From Pseudo-nitzschia pungens (lineage: Eukaryota; Bacillariophyta; Bacillariophyceae; Bacillariales; Bacillariaceae): DNA of 64,000 bases. The stretch covers positions 124,001-188,000 of the forward strand of contig CM074768.1 in assembly GCA_037355855.1 (NCBI GenBank). Reading direction: 5' to 3'. Shown here in pieces: positions 29,958 to 40,450 of this stretch; position 1 is the stretch's first letter; every line of letters begins with the position of its first letter. Under the pieces are notes generated by a model. It was not told the origin of the DNA. It made no database searches and saw only the letters and a program-made list of their open reading frames with translations. Made by a program: the position numbers and the translations under genes.

Positions 29958-32900
29958 CTTGATTGAATGTTTAAACTGCCAAGCAACTGATAATGATGAT
30001 TTCAAAAATTGCCGCAGACGTGACTGCGTTTTTCTTCCCAATTTATGGTTTCGTCGATGGCCCCGCGAGCAAATTGCTCTGCAACTGCATGTCCGGAATG
30101 TTTGCAACAACGAGGACCAGCACTGTGAGGATAGCTCGATACAACTTCGCAATTGGATACAAACGCCAAAATCCAAACCTTACTCATTCGTTTCAACAAC
30201 GAAAACAGATTAAATAAAAATGAGAAGTACGAAGTAACAATGATGTCCCGTCCACATTCCATTTATGAAGCTTATTCCGTATTTCTGTACAATTCTTCGA
30301 ATTTCTTTGTTGAACACTGAGCTAGTAAGTTACAACAAGCACCGATTAAAGTAGATAGGTGTAGGAATCACAAGTAGGCAATAGCGTGATATTCTCATGA
30401 TTGACCCTTCGCATTGCAATCTATTCGTGAGTTCGCGATGGGGTTTATCGCCAGGAAATCGGAAAAGAAGAATGGCATCACGACTTCTTTATTGATTTTG
30501 TCCCATTTTCGTCATAGGCTCTCCAGAAAAAAGAACCGTGGTCGTGTTAAGTAAGGTTACAGGCATGTTAGTCTGACTATGAATACGAGAACTTCCTTGG
30601 AAAATCAATTACGAGCATGAATACCACCACGTTCTTCGGAACTTCTTCGAATTACGAAGTACGAAGTATTCCGTAAGATTGCGAAGTCGAAGCACCAGGA
30701 GCACAAAAGATAAGAATGAAAAATTGAGTTGATCAGGAATAATCTTACCGTACTGGTACGGAAGTAAGATTACGTAACTTACGTACCATTTGCTACCGTG
30801 CTAAACTGACACAGCATTTGCTGGATAGCTGCATGCGTACAAGTACGAGTAGGACTATTATGTACGGGTAATCTTACTTGTAGTAATAAGTAAGGTTTCT
30901 AGTATCTGACTGCTCCGAACAGCACGATTTCATTTTTTGACGATCATACCGGTAAGGTTACGTAGTAAGCTATCACGAAGTAGTAGTGGGCAAAATCCAA
31001 TTACCCGCAGTAGCTTCTACTAGTACTATGATAGTACTAGCATTACCTCTAGTAGAAGTAATACCCTAGTACTAGTAATAGTAGTAGCAACACTGATCAT
31101 TTGTCAAAGCAGCCCTCCGTCTCGTCACTCTGCTGTTGGTAGTGTCCTCGTGCTGGTGCTCCTGACTTGTCATCTTGTTGCACAACATGAAGCACCAGTA
31201 CTGGCTGGTGGTGGTGGTCTTCTTCTTGTAGAGGAGGCTCTTTGTTTGTGGCATTGCTGAACTCTTCATTTTGGTTGTACTAAAAGTAACTACTAACTAT
31301 TTGTATTACTACTACTAGTAGTACTAGTATTACAACTACTAGTAGTAGCTAGCTTATACTTCTAGTAGTACCGTAGAAGAACTAGTAGTAGTAGTAGTAG
31401 TAAAATCATGATTTTTCTACTACCACCACTACTACTAGTACCGCCACAAAGCAACTACTGGGGACAATTCTTGCAACTAGTACTGGCTGGTTGTTGCCTA
31501 CCAGTACGTGCCATACCCCGGGTCTACTTGTGAATAGAATAGTAGTGATATGCAAATTGAAATTGTGAGCTATTACTAGATGCATTACTAGTGAAGTAGA
31601 TGGAGATGCTCTCTCGTGGAGCACTGAACAAGTGATTAGCGAGCCCTGCTGAGTCAGCTCATCACCCATCTTGCTCTGATCCAAACCTTACCCTTATCCT
31701 TATTTAGGGTTGGTTCGGTGCATGACAGTACGGTACTCTTTCTCTACTATTTTGTGTGTTACTAAGGACTACTGCCTGTCCTCCAACTACTACCATTGCC
31801 TGGTAGCTGTGTGCACCGCTTTGTCCAATGCTTTGTCCACTTTGTATGTACTAGGCGGAAGGTAGTACGCTACTACGCAGTACTAATTCTTATCAGGTGA
31901 CACCACCACAACTCCAAAATGTTGTTCAGTCAGGGACTTCTGGGCATCCTATCATTCCTGTTGTGGTAGATTTTTTGTACCGGAGTCTGCTGCATGACTC
32001 CCTTCTGTTATTTCATGGATCATTGTACAGCAGTACTTAGGTTACTGTAGTAGTATAAACTCTGGAACAAATTTTCTACCTGGTACACAAATTGATGTAC
32101 AAATTAGCCTACTACAAATCCTCCTGACCATGGTGATTCAACTGGAAGAAACAGCACCAGTTGCAATAGCCACACCACCAGTGTCCATTCAACCCTTGTG
32201 CCCAAAGTTAGTTTATCTAGTTTTATTAAAAGTCAAGATTGGTTTGGCAGTAGGAGCCAGCCAAAATGTAATTTTGAACAATTTCACCTACGAAGTAGTA
32301 GTAGGAGCAGAATTAGTGCTACTTGAGAGTGTTCTAGTGGAGTTCCATAGGAGGTGCTGCTCTGCAGAGCCGTGTAGCAAAATCTAGTACTACAAGCAGA
32401 CTAGGTCAGGATGTCCTAAAGTCCTCGACTGAACAACATTGAAGTCGTGGAGGGTTGAGCTGATGAGCATTACGTGGTTGAAGGAGTGCTATTACAATAG
32501 TCTCACTAGTAGTAGTAATGCTAATAGTATTAGTAATATCATTGATAGCCTTCTGCCAGAGCGAGTGTCTTTTTGGAATATTCAGCCAATACTGGGCTTT
32601 TCTTTTCAGAAGTGTTCCATTTACAAGTGTACAATACTGCTTGGTCAAACGTCTCATATTATGGAGACCTCACAACATTACACGCTGCTTTATGGTTTAC
32701 AAACTGGTACACAATCATAAGGCTTAGTACCGTAAACCTTACCTTATTGTTATAGTAGTAGTATCTTCATTGTTAATGAAAACATCATGCTGGACAGTCG
32801 ACTAAGTAATTTAAGAGAAAAGAAGTACGTCGTGAACCGAAGCACTCGTGGTGGCTATAGTCGAACAATATTTCTATCAACATTGTTTCATTGACAACAA

Positions 32901-33536
32901 TTTACTTAATGAAAAACTTTGTTACTAAAGTACGAAGTAAGAGATATTTTTGAATCACGATCATCATAATTTTTTGATGATTGGTCCAAATATTATGCAG
33001 TGTTGAATGGACTAGTAAAGTTTATATAAAACTTCTACAAATTTTAAATCATTCGACAGGTTTTACGTTAGTATATTCTAACATTAAGTATTGATCTATT
33101 TCTTGAGATATCGTTTTCATTACCGTGAATTTTTCACTTTCTAGAGTTGATTAGGGATGGTTAAGTAAATCTATTCATTATGCCTAATGAGGTCTAATTG
33201 GACCGGTGAATGATAAAACCAAACCCTTGAACGACACTTTTTTCCAAACGAGTTTGTCAATTTGCGCAAATAACAACAAATAAATAGTAATAACAAAAAT
33301 CAAGGTAAGGTTACCGGTAATTACGCACACCGAGTTACCGGTAGCATCCGACACCTGCGAACAAGAAAAGTACGGTAAGGCTTACCCCAACAAACTGAGT
33401 TCCCCCATAGTCACACAACCTACGTCGTTGAGTCTGTTATACCATAGTAAATTCTTCGAAGCTTTTGTTTTCCGAACAATAAAAAAGACTGGGCATTTTG
33501 CCTACCTGTAGAGGAACAATCACAACTACACTCAAA
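29958..33536. other. Long intergenic stretch, repeat-rich, no supported gene
   Basis: From 30540 to 30970 it is dense in GTAAGATTAC/TACGAAGTA words. From about 31010 to 31460, and again at 32500-32540, it is dominated by TAG/CTA/ACTAG triplets. The 85-codon + frame at 32130-32387 and the opposing frames near 31406-31684 and 32406-32720 lie among such words and lack protein features. The part from 32760 to 33320 is AT-rich. Confidence 0.55.
31310..31440. repeat. ACTAGTAGTA triplet patch
   Basis: Mixed TAC/TAG/CTA triplets with many ACTAGT palindromes; part of a larger enriched region from about 31010 to 31460. Confidence 0.75.
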
Positions 33537-34154
33537 ATGCAACCACGATCCGGATGTAATGCGTCCGGCGGTTCTCATCACAACACTGGCAATAACAACC
33601 CCAATCCCAACGCAGATGTTAGCGGCAATAACGGCATCAATAGCAACAGCAACAGCAACAGCAACAACACCAGACGCAGAATGAATCGTTCTTCCAATCG
33701 AAGACGACCGAGACCGCCACCCACTCAAATCTTACAATTGCCCCCATCTCTCACAATGGAAACCAACCACAACAGGAACCACTCGGATTGCATTCTTGAC
33801 GCCCTCGATATTTTGCGCTCTACCCGAGCACCCAACCAAAGTCAAATTCAAGGAGAAGAGCAGCAACAGCAGATGCAGATGCATGCAGAAAACGAGGAGC
33901 ATCAACAGCAGCAGCAAATGCTACAGGACGGGACGGATCTGTTTCGAATGCAACGTCAAATCTTCGTTCCGGAATTAGGGTCTCTGTCGCGTGTGCGGAG
34001 GCACACGTGGCCGATCGTGACCATGACAACAAACACTCCAGATGCTTCTGTTTTGTCGGTGGAAAGCCCCCTCGAGGCACCACATCTTCAGGCCAGCAAT
34101 TTAAATCCTAAATGTGGCGAAAGAAGTTGCAAGAATGGATTTCTGAATAGATAA
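33537..34154 (+). CDS. Q/N-rich hypothetical protein (tentative)
   Basis: 205 residues from the ATG at 33537. Composition is that of a disordered regulatory protein: Asn/Ser repeats (NSNSNSNSNN), an Arg-rich patch (RRRMNRSSNRRRPRP) that could be a nuclear signal or nucleic-acid contact, Gln runs (EEQQQQMQM, HQQQQQM), and a mixed C-terminus with SVESPLEAPHLQ. No domain recognised. Support is the uninterrupted frame, GC content above the flanks and protein-like C-terminal half. It could also be one exon of a larger gene. Confidence 0.45.
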   Translation: MQPRSGCNASGGSHHNTGNNNPNPNADVSGNNGINSNSNSNSNNTRRRMNRSSNRRRPRPPPTQILQLPPSLTMETNHNRNHSDCILDALDILRSTRAPNQSQIQGEEQQQQMQMHAENEEHQQQQQMLQDGTDLFRMQRQIFVPELGSLSRVRRHTWPIVTMTTNTPDASVLSVESPLEAPHLQASNLNPKCGERSCKNGFLNR

Positions 34155-34955
34155 AGAATAGAACCAATTGAAGCAATCGAACGGAATCCCTCTAGATGCA
34201 TTCTATTCTGTTCACAAGAGAAATCTATCGAATGAGCCGTTGACGTTTACAACAACGGCGACTCGTCGATCGAAATTGTATCAGAACAAGAGTTGACTCG
34301 TTTAAGGACCATTGGGAAAACGCGCATCATGAGGGCACAGGTGAAGATAAGCATGGGCGTACCTGGCTACTGCATGCACATCGAAAAGGATGCCAATTTT
34401 TGTTTTCTGTACCAACTAACATGGCAATGATTTTGAAACAGACTGCGACTATAGAGTTATTTTGAAAAACAGTAATTTTTTATCTACAGATGGCGCTAAA
34501 CTTTCATGGGTATTCTAGGCGTAGTCATATCAACAACGAACCAAGGAGAATGAGATTAAATCCAACATACCACTTCATGATCAAAGTGTCGTCGATATGA
34601 ATGGCTCGGACGCGCTCTCCGTTCTCGTGTTTTCTGACATGGTGAAAGTTTTCTCAATCAATGAACGAATGGGCGATGATGCCGTTCCACATTGTTTTGG
34701 CCAACCACTGGGATGGTCCGCTGCCCAGTGGAAATGGTGGAAACAGCAATCCATCCAGAACCACCATTCCAAAACTATTCACCGACCATTGCCGCTTAAA
34801 AAGTGAGTTGAATTCCCAAACAAAAGTGAACTTTCGTTAGTCACGGTGGAACATTCTTCTGATTCTACGAAAAACTGTTTAGAGCCATAAACCTTACTAA
34901 AACAACCGGTTGTATGACTCACGTCACCGAAAGGTAAGGTTAACCTTACCTGTAC

Positions 34956-35693
34956 CAGGGGTCATAATATAAGAAGGGGTAAGTTACGCCACGATCACTA
35001 AAAATCGGCAATTCATATTCCATGTGTGGTCCAAAATAGAAAAATTTCCCTCAGTCAATTTTTTTTTTCTCATAATTTACTGCATATCACTAGTAAAAGT
35101 GTACCTGATAAAGCAACTTACCAAGTACACTTCCAATCACTCTCCAACTTTTAAATTTGATATGCAGTTCACGTATATAGTTGAGAGTCAAGTAGTAAGT
35201 ACCTTTTTCAGTTTACATCCATCTGCTGTCTGATATTGCTGATTCAAACTACCAGTGATCTGTGCCTTCCACCTGGAATATAAAGTACAAAATCGGATCG
35301 TCCGTCCGTCATCCGTTTTATTTTTATTCAATTAAAAGCTTCCACTTGGAACCAAAATTTGGACCATCCATCCAAATAAATTACTTTATCTTCCATCCAT
35401 CTAGAGTGAAAAGCAGTTACATATTCATGATCCTTGTAAAAAATTGGGCTAGATACAATATTCAAATATTGTTTTGTTACAATTTTTGATGGAGTTGTTA
35501 TAGATTGAAGTGTAATAGTTTTTGTTAGTATTATGCAGTGAAAGTGGAAAAAAAAAATTGAGGTTGAGGGAAATTTTTCTAAATTGGACCACACATGGAA
35601 TATGGAGTGCCATTTTTTTTTTACTAGTATTTGTACGTCGAACACGGACGACGGACAGACGTCGTGGCACACCCCTTCTTATTATGACCCCTG
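34956..35693. mobile_element. Non-autonomous hAT-type element with 8-bp target duplication
   Basis: 738 bp. Ends CAGGGGTCATAATA...TATTATGACCCCTG are inverted, and similarity extends inward over about 150 bases per side with gaps (e.g. ATTCCATGTGTGGTCC with GGACCACACATGGAAT). The exact 8-bp direct repeat acctgtac flanks it (34948-34955 and 35694-35701). An 8-bp duplication and CAGGGG termini are diagnostic of hAT transposons. No transposase frame inside. A truncated relative lies at 47150. Confidence 0.9.
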
Positions 35694-35701
35694 ACCTGTA
35701 C

Positions 35702-36260
35702 CTTGTACTCGTAAGGTTACCGTAAGGTTACTTCGAATTCCGGGAGCATACCGGTAAGGTAAACCTTAAGGTTAACTTACCTTACGGTAACCTTTTTTTA
35801 GTGATTCTGGTCGAGCTCAGTCGATGATTCTTCGATACAAGTAGTACCGGTAGAGAAGCGTACGAACATGGTAACCTTACTAGTAACTACGAGTACTGGT
35901 AAGTTACCGGTATGAGTTTTTTTCGACGTTCTTGTTGTTCCTTTACAAAAGGTTACGGTAGGTACGTACTTGTACTATGAAGAGTAAAGTTCTCGGTTGT
36001 ACGGTAGTTGACTTTTTTCCTACCGGTAATTACCGGTAAGGTTACAGTAACCTTACTGTAATCTTACCGTATTTGAAGCACAGATACGGTAACCTTACTC
36101 GTCCGTGTACCGGTAAGGTTACCGTAGAGTGAAATTTTCAAGATGAATCTCTAGCTCCCATTTCGAGTTTCCTTGGGAGTACGTACCGTACAGGTAGAAA
36201 CACTACTATTAATACAGTAACACTAGTATGTTGTAATTACGGTAAGGTTTACCGTACGGT
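35702..36260. repeat. Dense cluster of GTAAGGTTAC / ACCGGTA words
   Basis: More than a dozen GGTAAGGTTAC, GTAACCTTAC, TACCGGTA and related words within about 560 bases, several in back-to-back inverted order. Confidence 0.75.
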
Positions 36261-36960
36261 ATGCATCATTCTTTCTCAAATTCCAACTTTTTATCACTAC
36301 CTTCGTCGAAACCGTAACCGCGACATAGTCGATACCCGCATAGCGTTAATTCGCCCGTAATGACATCGCTTCTAAAAATCTAGCATCCGTTGGGGTAAGG
36401 TTCAGGACCTATTCGATAGAGAGTTACAGAATGTGCCTACCGAAGGGCAATAATGAACAATACGAACGCAACTCATCTCCGCGAGCGTTGTATCGAGAAA
36501 ATAGAAAGCGTCAACATCGCGCATGTTCCGACCAGTGCATCACGATCGCTAGATTTCTAAATGTTGTGGCGATCACATCTTTCTTCCTTAAATACCATAA
36601 CTTTAGTCCCTATCAACGCTTGCGAGTCACAATATCGCAAAAAAATGGAAATTCCCTCCGGACTGAACAATCAGTGCTCCACGCACCTTTTCCTCTGCAG
36701 TCGATGTTTCTTGCATTGATTTACCGTATTGAACCAGGAGATACCAACCTCTATCCTTCCGAGAGAGCATAACGAACGACCGAAAAAGGAACACCACTAC
36801 CCGTAATTTGAAAGGAAAAGTACTGGAGAAGAGAAAACGACCATCTCGACAGTAGCAAAAATTGATACATTAGAGGTGTCAACTCAACCGCCGATCCACT
36901 GTTGCGGCTGGATGGTGACATACAAAAGCCATCTACAACATTAATAACAATAACTACGAT

Positions 36961-39200
36961 ATGAACTCAGCGACGCACAGGAGATCCCATGCTGCCATGG
37001 GGCGTTCCTCGTCTATCCTGTTTTCTGCATCGATGGTAGTGGCGACCCTATGGATCGCACCCAGCGGTGCTTCTGCCGAGAACCTGCGTGCCAACAATAG
37101 CCGAAGGAACCACAGTGCGGGGGGAATCCTCTCTGGTGCCGGAGTGGAATCTCGTCTGGACAATGCGAATCACAACGGTCCCAGGGCGGCATTCAGTCTC
37201 GAGGAAGAAATATTCTACGAGGTCTTTGCCGAGCAATTCGGCAGTTTCGAACCATTAGATCCAACGCCAGCGCCCACACAGCCTCCCGAGCCCATTCCTA
37301 CAATTCCTCCAACGACAAAACCCACACCAAATCCAACAGAAAGTCCCACGGGAAGTCCTACTGGAAAACCAACGGCAGCACCTACCGCGAATCCAACCCT
37401 GACGCCAACGAAGAGTCCGACGAGTTCCCCAACCGTGAGTCCAACGAGCAAACCCACCAAAGCTCCCACTGCTTCACCAACTGCTTCACCCACGGCTTTA
37501 ATCACGGCTTCACCCACGGCTGCACCCACGGCTTCAATCACGGATTCACCCACCGACTCACCCACCGACTCACCCACGGATTCACCCACGGATTCACCCA
37601 CGGATTCACCCACCGATTCACCCACCGATTCACCCACTGATTCACCCACCGACTCACCCACCGACTCACCCACTACAACTGCCTCTGCAAAACCGACGGA
37701 CGCGTCTGCCCTCCCCGCGCCAACCACGGCCGCCCCGACTGTGGCACCCACCAATTCCCCAACGTTGAGTCCAACGGTGTCTCCGACGGAGACTCCGACG
37801 CTGTCCCCAACGGTGTCCCCGACCTCGGGAATTCCCAGCTCCAGTCCAACGGTCGCTCCAACTCCCGATCCAACGGTGTCCCCGATCCAAGCACCCCCAA
37901 CACCGTTGCCCGTTGCCCCTCCCACTTCTAGCCCGGTTCCTCCCCCGAGCGCGGCACCGGTGCCGGTCGCCAGCTCTTCTCCAACGCTGGCACCCACCGA
38001 GCGATGCAATCTCTCACCGGAGGGCCGATCGACCCTGATCAATATCTTTTTGCGGGTGGTATCAAATCCCGCCGAGGTGGACACTCCCGGATCTCCGCAG
38101 ATGTTGGCCCTCAACTGGATCATCGACGAGGATCCGATGCAGCTCTGTCCACAGGACAAGCACCTGATCCAGCGCTATGTCATGGCGGTCTTCTACTTCA
38201 GCACCCGCGGGGATCGATGGACTCAATGCTCGGCTCCTCCGCCGCTGGTGGATTCCGTGGATCCGGCCGGGGCCGAAGCTGACGCCAACAATCTGTGCAC
38301 CATAATGGTGAGCGGTTTTGAGTCCGGCAGCGATGCATGGCTGACGTCCGGAAACGAGTGCGGATGGGGTGGAATAGGATGCAATGAAGACGGTTTCGTA
38401 GTTCGAATCGAAATGGGTGAGTCTTTCGTACTGTTCACGATGAAAAAGAAAGTGTTCCCATGAAATGATTCCAGAGCATTCCCTGATTTCTCTTGATATT
38501 GTGTTTGTTACTCTGTGCTCATGCCTTCAATGACATCGGTTTCTGCTTCTTGCACCGTTTGATACGTAGAACAAAATGGAGTTGGTGGAACGATCGCCCA
38601 CGAGCTGAGTCGACTCCAGAACCTACGGAACCTAGTGCTCGAGGAAGGCATATTGACAGGAACTATTCCCACCGAGCTCGGAGAGATCCGTTCACTGGAA
38701 CAAATCGATCTCAACTTCAACCTGCTCCAGGGATCTATTCCGGAAGAATTGTATGATCTGTCCAACCTTCGGCAGCTGGATCTAAACGACAACGAGCTGA
38801 CCGGAACGATCAGCACATCTATCATGGAACTGGCCAAGATGAGTTTCTTCCAAATCGAAAACAACTTCTTTACGGGAACGATTCCCACAGAAATGGGGGC
38901 ATTGTTTGACCTGGGTACGTAGAAGAGTTGTGTTTGAGCAAAAGTGAACGGTGCACAAATAATCCTAATTTGTCTGTGAGTGAATGGATCCCACTCTCCT
39001 CATACACATTTTTTTTCTGCTTTTCTTCTTTTGCTTCAGAGGTTGCAACGATGGATAACAACCGACTGAGTGGCACGGTCCCGTGCAGCTCTCTTGAAGC
39101 CCTCACCGAGCTGCAAGTGTTGACCACGGACTGTCTGGGTGCACCGAACCGCCCCTCTCCCCCGCTGGTCATTTGCGAATGTTGTACGCAGTGCTTTTAA
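36961..39200 (+). CDS. Secreted Thr/Pro-linker LRR protein (three exons)
   Basis: Join of 36961-38416, 38570-38914 and 39040-39200: 653 residues. The N-terminus has a signal segment (about 15-40, ending SGASA). A long Thr/Pro linker (about 98-345) includes a 4-residue SPTD array from a 12-base minisatellite. Then the same Cys-bounded domain as in the LRR protein at 13258-15478 (CNLSPEGRS, GSPQMLALNWIIDED, CPQDKHLIQRYVMAVFYFSTRGDRW). Introns in phase 1 (donors GTGAGT at 38417 and GTACGT at 38915; acceptors TACGTAG and GCTTCAG) separate the LRR region (LEQIDLNFNLLQGSIPEE, LRQLDLNDNELTGTIS) and the closing Cys cluster (ICECCTQCF). No membrane anchor or kinase is visible; probably extracellular or wall-associated recognition or adhesion. 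The LRR block is shorter than in its relative. Confidence 0.9.
37540..37676. repeat. 12-base minisatellite encoding SPTD
   Basis: About eleven units of tcacccaccgac-type sequence inside exon 1 of the LRR gene; substitutions are silent or nearly so. Confidence 0.9.
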
Positions 39201-40450
39201 ACCGCTTCCGTACACAGCGCAGCGCCGTGGAAGCCGGACACCGTGTCTCGGCATTGCGCTGCTGTGCACGATGCTGAACAAAACGGCGAACGTAAACGGC
39301 AAACGAACGAACGATTCATCCTCCTTTCGCACGCATGCACACGCACACGCACTCAAAACACTACGCAAATACGCACTTGGTATGCATGAAGGAAATGAAT
39401 GAAAAGATGAAAGAACGAATGAATAGAGGAACCAGACTCATGGTCAAACTACTAGCAGTGTCTGTCAATCCCAGCGGAAAGGAGACCGGAGACCATCTAG
39501 CGACTGAAACATTATTCCGTCTCGTCTCTGAGACCCCTTCCCTTGCGGTGAACCACAACATTGCATTGTAAAGAAACAGAGAAGTCATCTATCGAACTGA
39601 TGGACTTCGATAGATACCTACCTTCCCGAACATTTGGACAAATATTTTTCTAGGCCAATCGGTGAAAGTAATTGATGTTGTATTGATGATGATCATCCTG
39701 TTGGAAGAGCACTACTGAGTAGAAAACTATTGTTGTTATTATATTTTGTTGTCACAAGCCATAAAAGTACGTCGTACTCTACGTGTAGCCTTGAAACGTG
39801 AAAATCACTCTCTTTCCTTCCAAGCATAGAGCATTAGAAACTGACCAAGACATTACCTATTTATGACAATAATTAGTGCAGGCATTTTACATGGTTTAAG
39901 CCAGAGAGTTGTTTGGCCATTTCACTATTGCACAACGTCTTCATTCTTTTCTACGAATTAAGAATGGGTCATTCTATCTTGAAAGTTTGAGTAACTTTAG
40001 ATATTTCATAATGCGTTCAATTCCTGATAAATTCACTTTGAGGCTGTTGAAATGCAATATATCATGTGAACCACAAGATTTTGAATATGAATTATTTGCG
40101 CTTGATTTGCACGAGAAGTGTATAATAGTTGGTATCGCGAAATGAAAAGACCTTCCGAATAGAAATATTGCTTCGCGGTTCATGATTGTGAGCAAGGGCA
40201 CGAAACGAAACCAAACAACTTCTACCAATAAACTATTAGAACAAAGCATGCAGGGACTTTTCCAAAAAGTGGAAGTGACGCTGCCCTTCACAGATCAAAC
40301 TCATTTGTAGCTTTGGATCCTTCGAGCGCCACAATGAAAGGGTCCTTTTCAGATCCCTGTACAAAAACGCAATCCCAGAACCCGTTTCGTTGACGCAGTC
40401 TGTCATCTTTGCCGTACGTGCCCTGCCCAACTCTGTACCACACTACAACA
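39201..40450. other. Intergenic stretch between convergent LRR and HMG/HA genes
   Basis: Shared 3' flank. AT-rich, with a short CACACGCAC tract (39330-39350) and no long repeat. A 78-codon + frame at 39909-40145 has nothing to support it. I see no RNA gene. Confidence 0.5.

Larger units (their letters stand above)
34155..36960. other. Intergenic stretch with hAT-type element and motif-dense DNA
   Basis: Contains a complete non-autonomous hAT-type element (34956-35693). Directly after it, 35694-36260, lies one of the densest concentrations of GTAAGGTTACCGGTA-type words. A 113-codon + frame at 36431-36772 has no recognisable features. The last 60 bases are the likely 5' leader of the second LRR gene. 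Confidence 0.55.

Noticed and set aside
37215..38159. 314-codon minus-strand frame with GVSVGE repeats
   Set aside because: Complement of the Thr/Pro repeats in the LRR gene; the periodic codons keep the opposite frame open.
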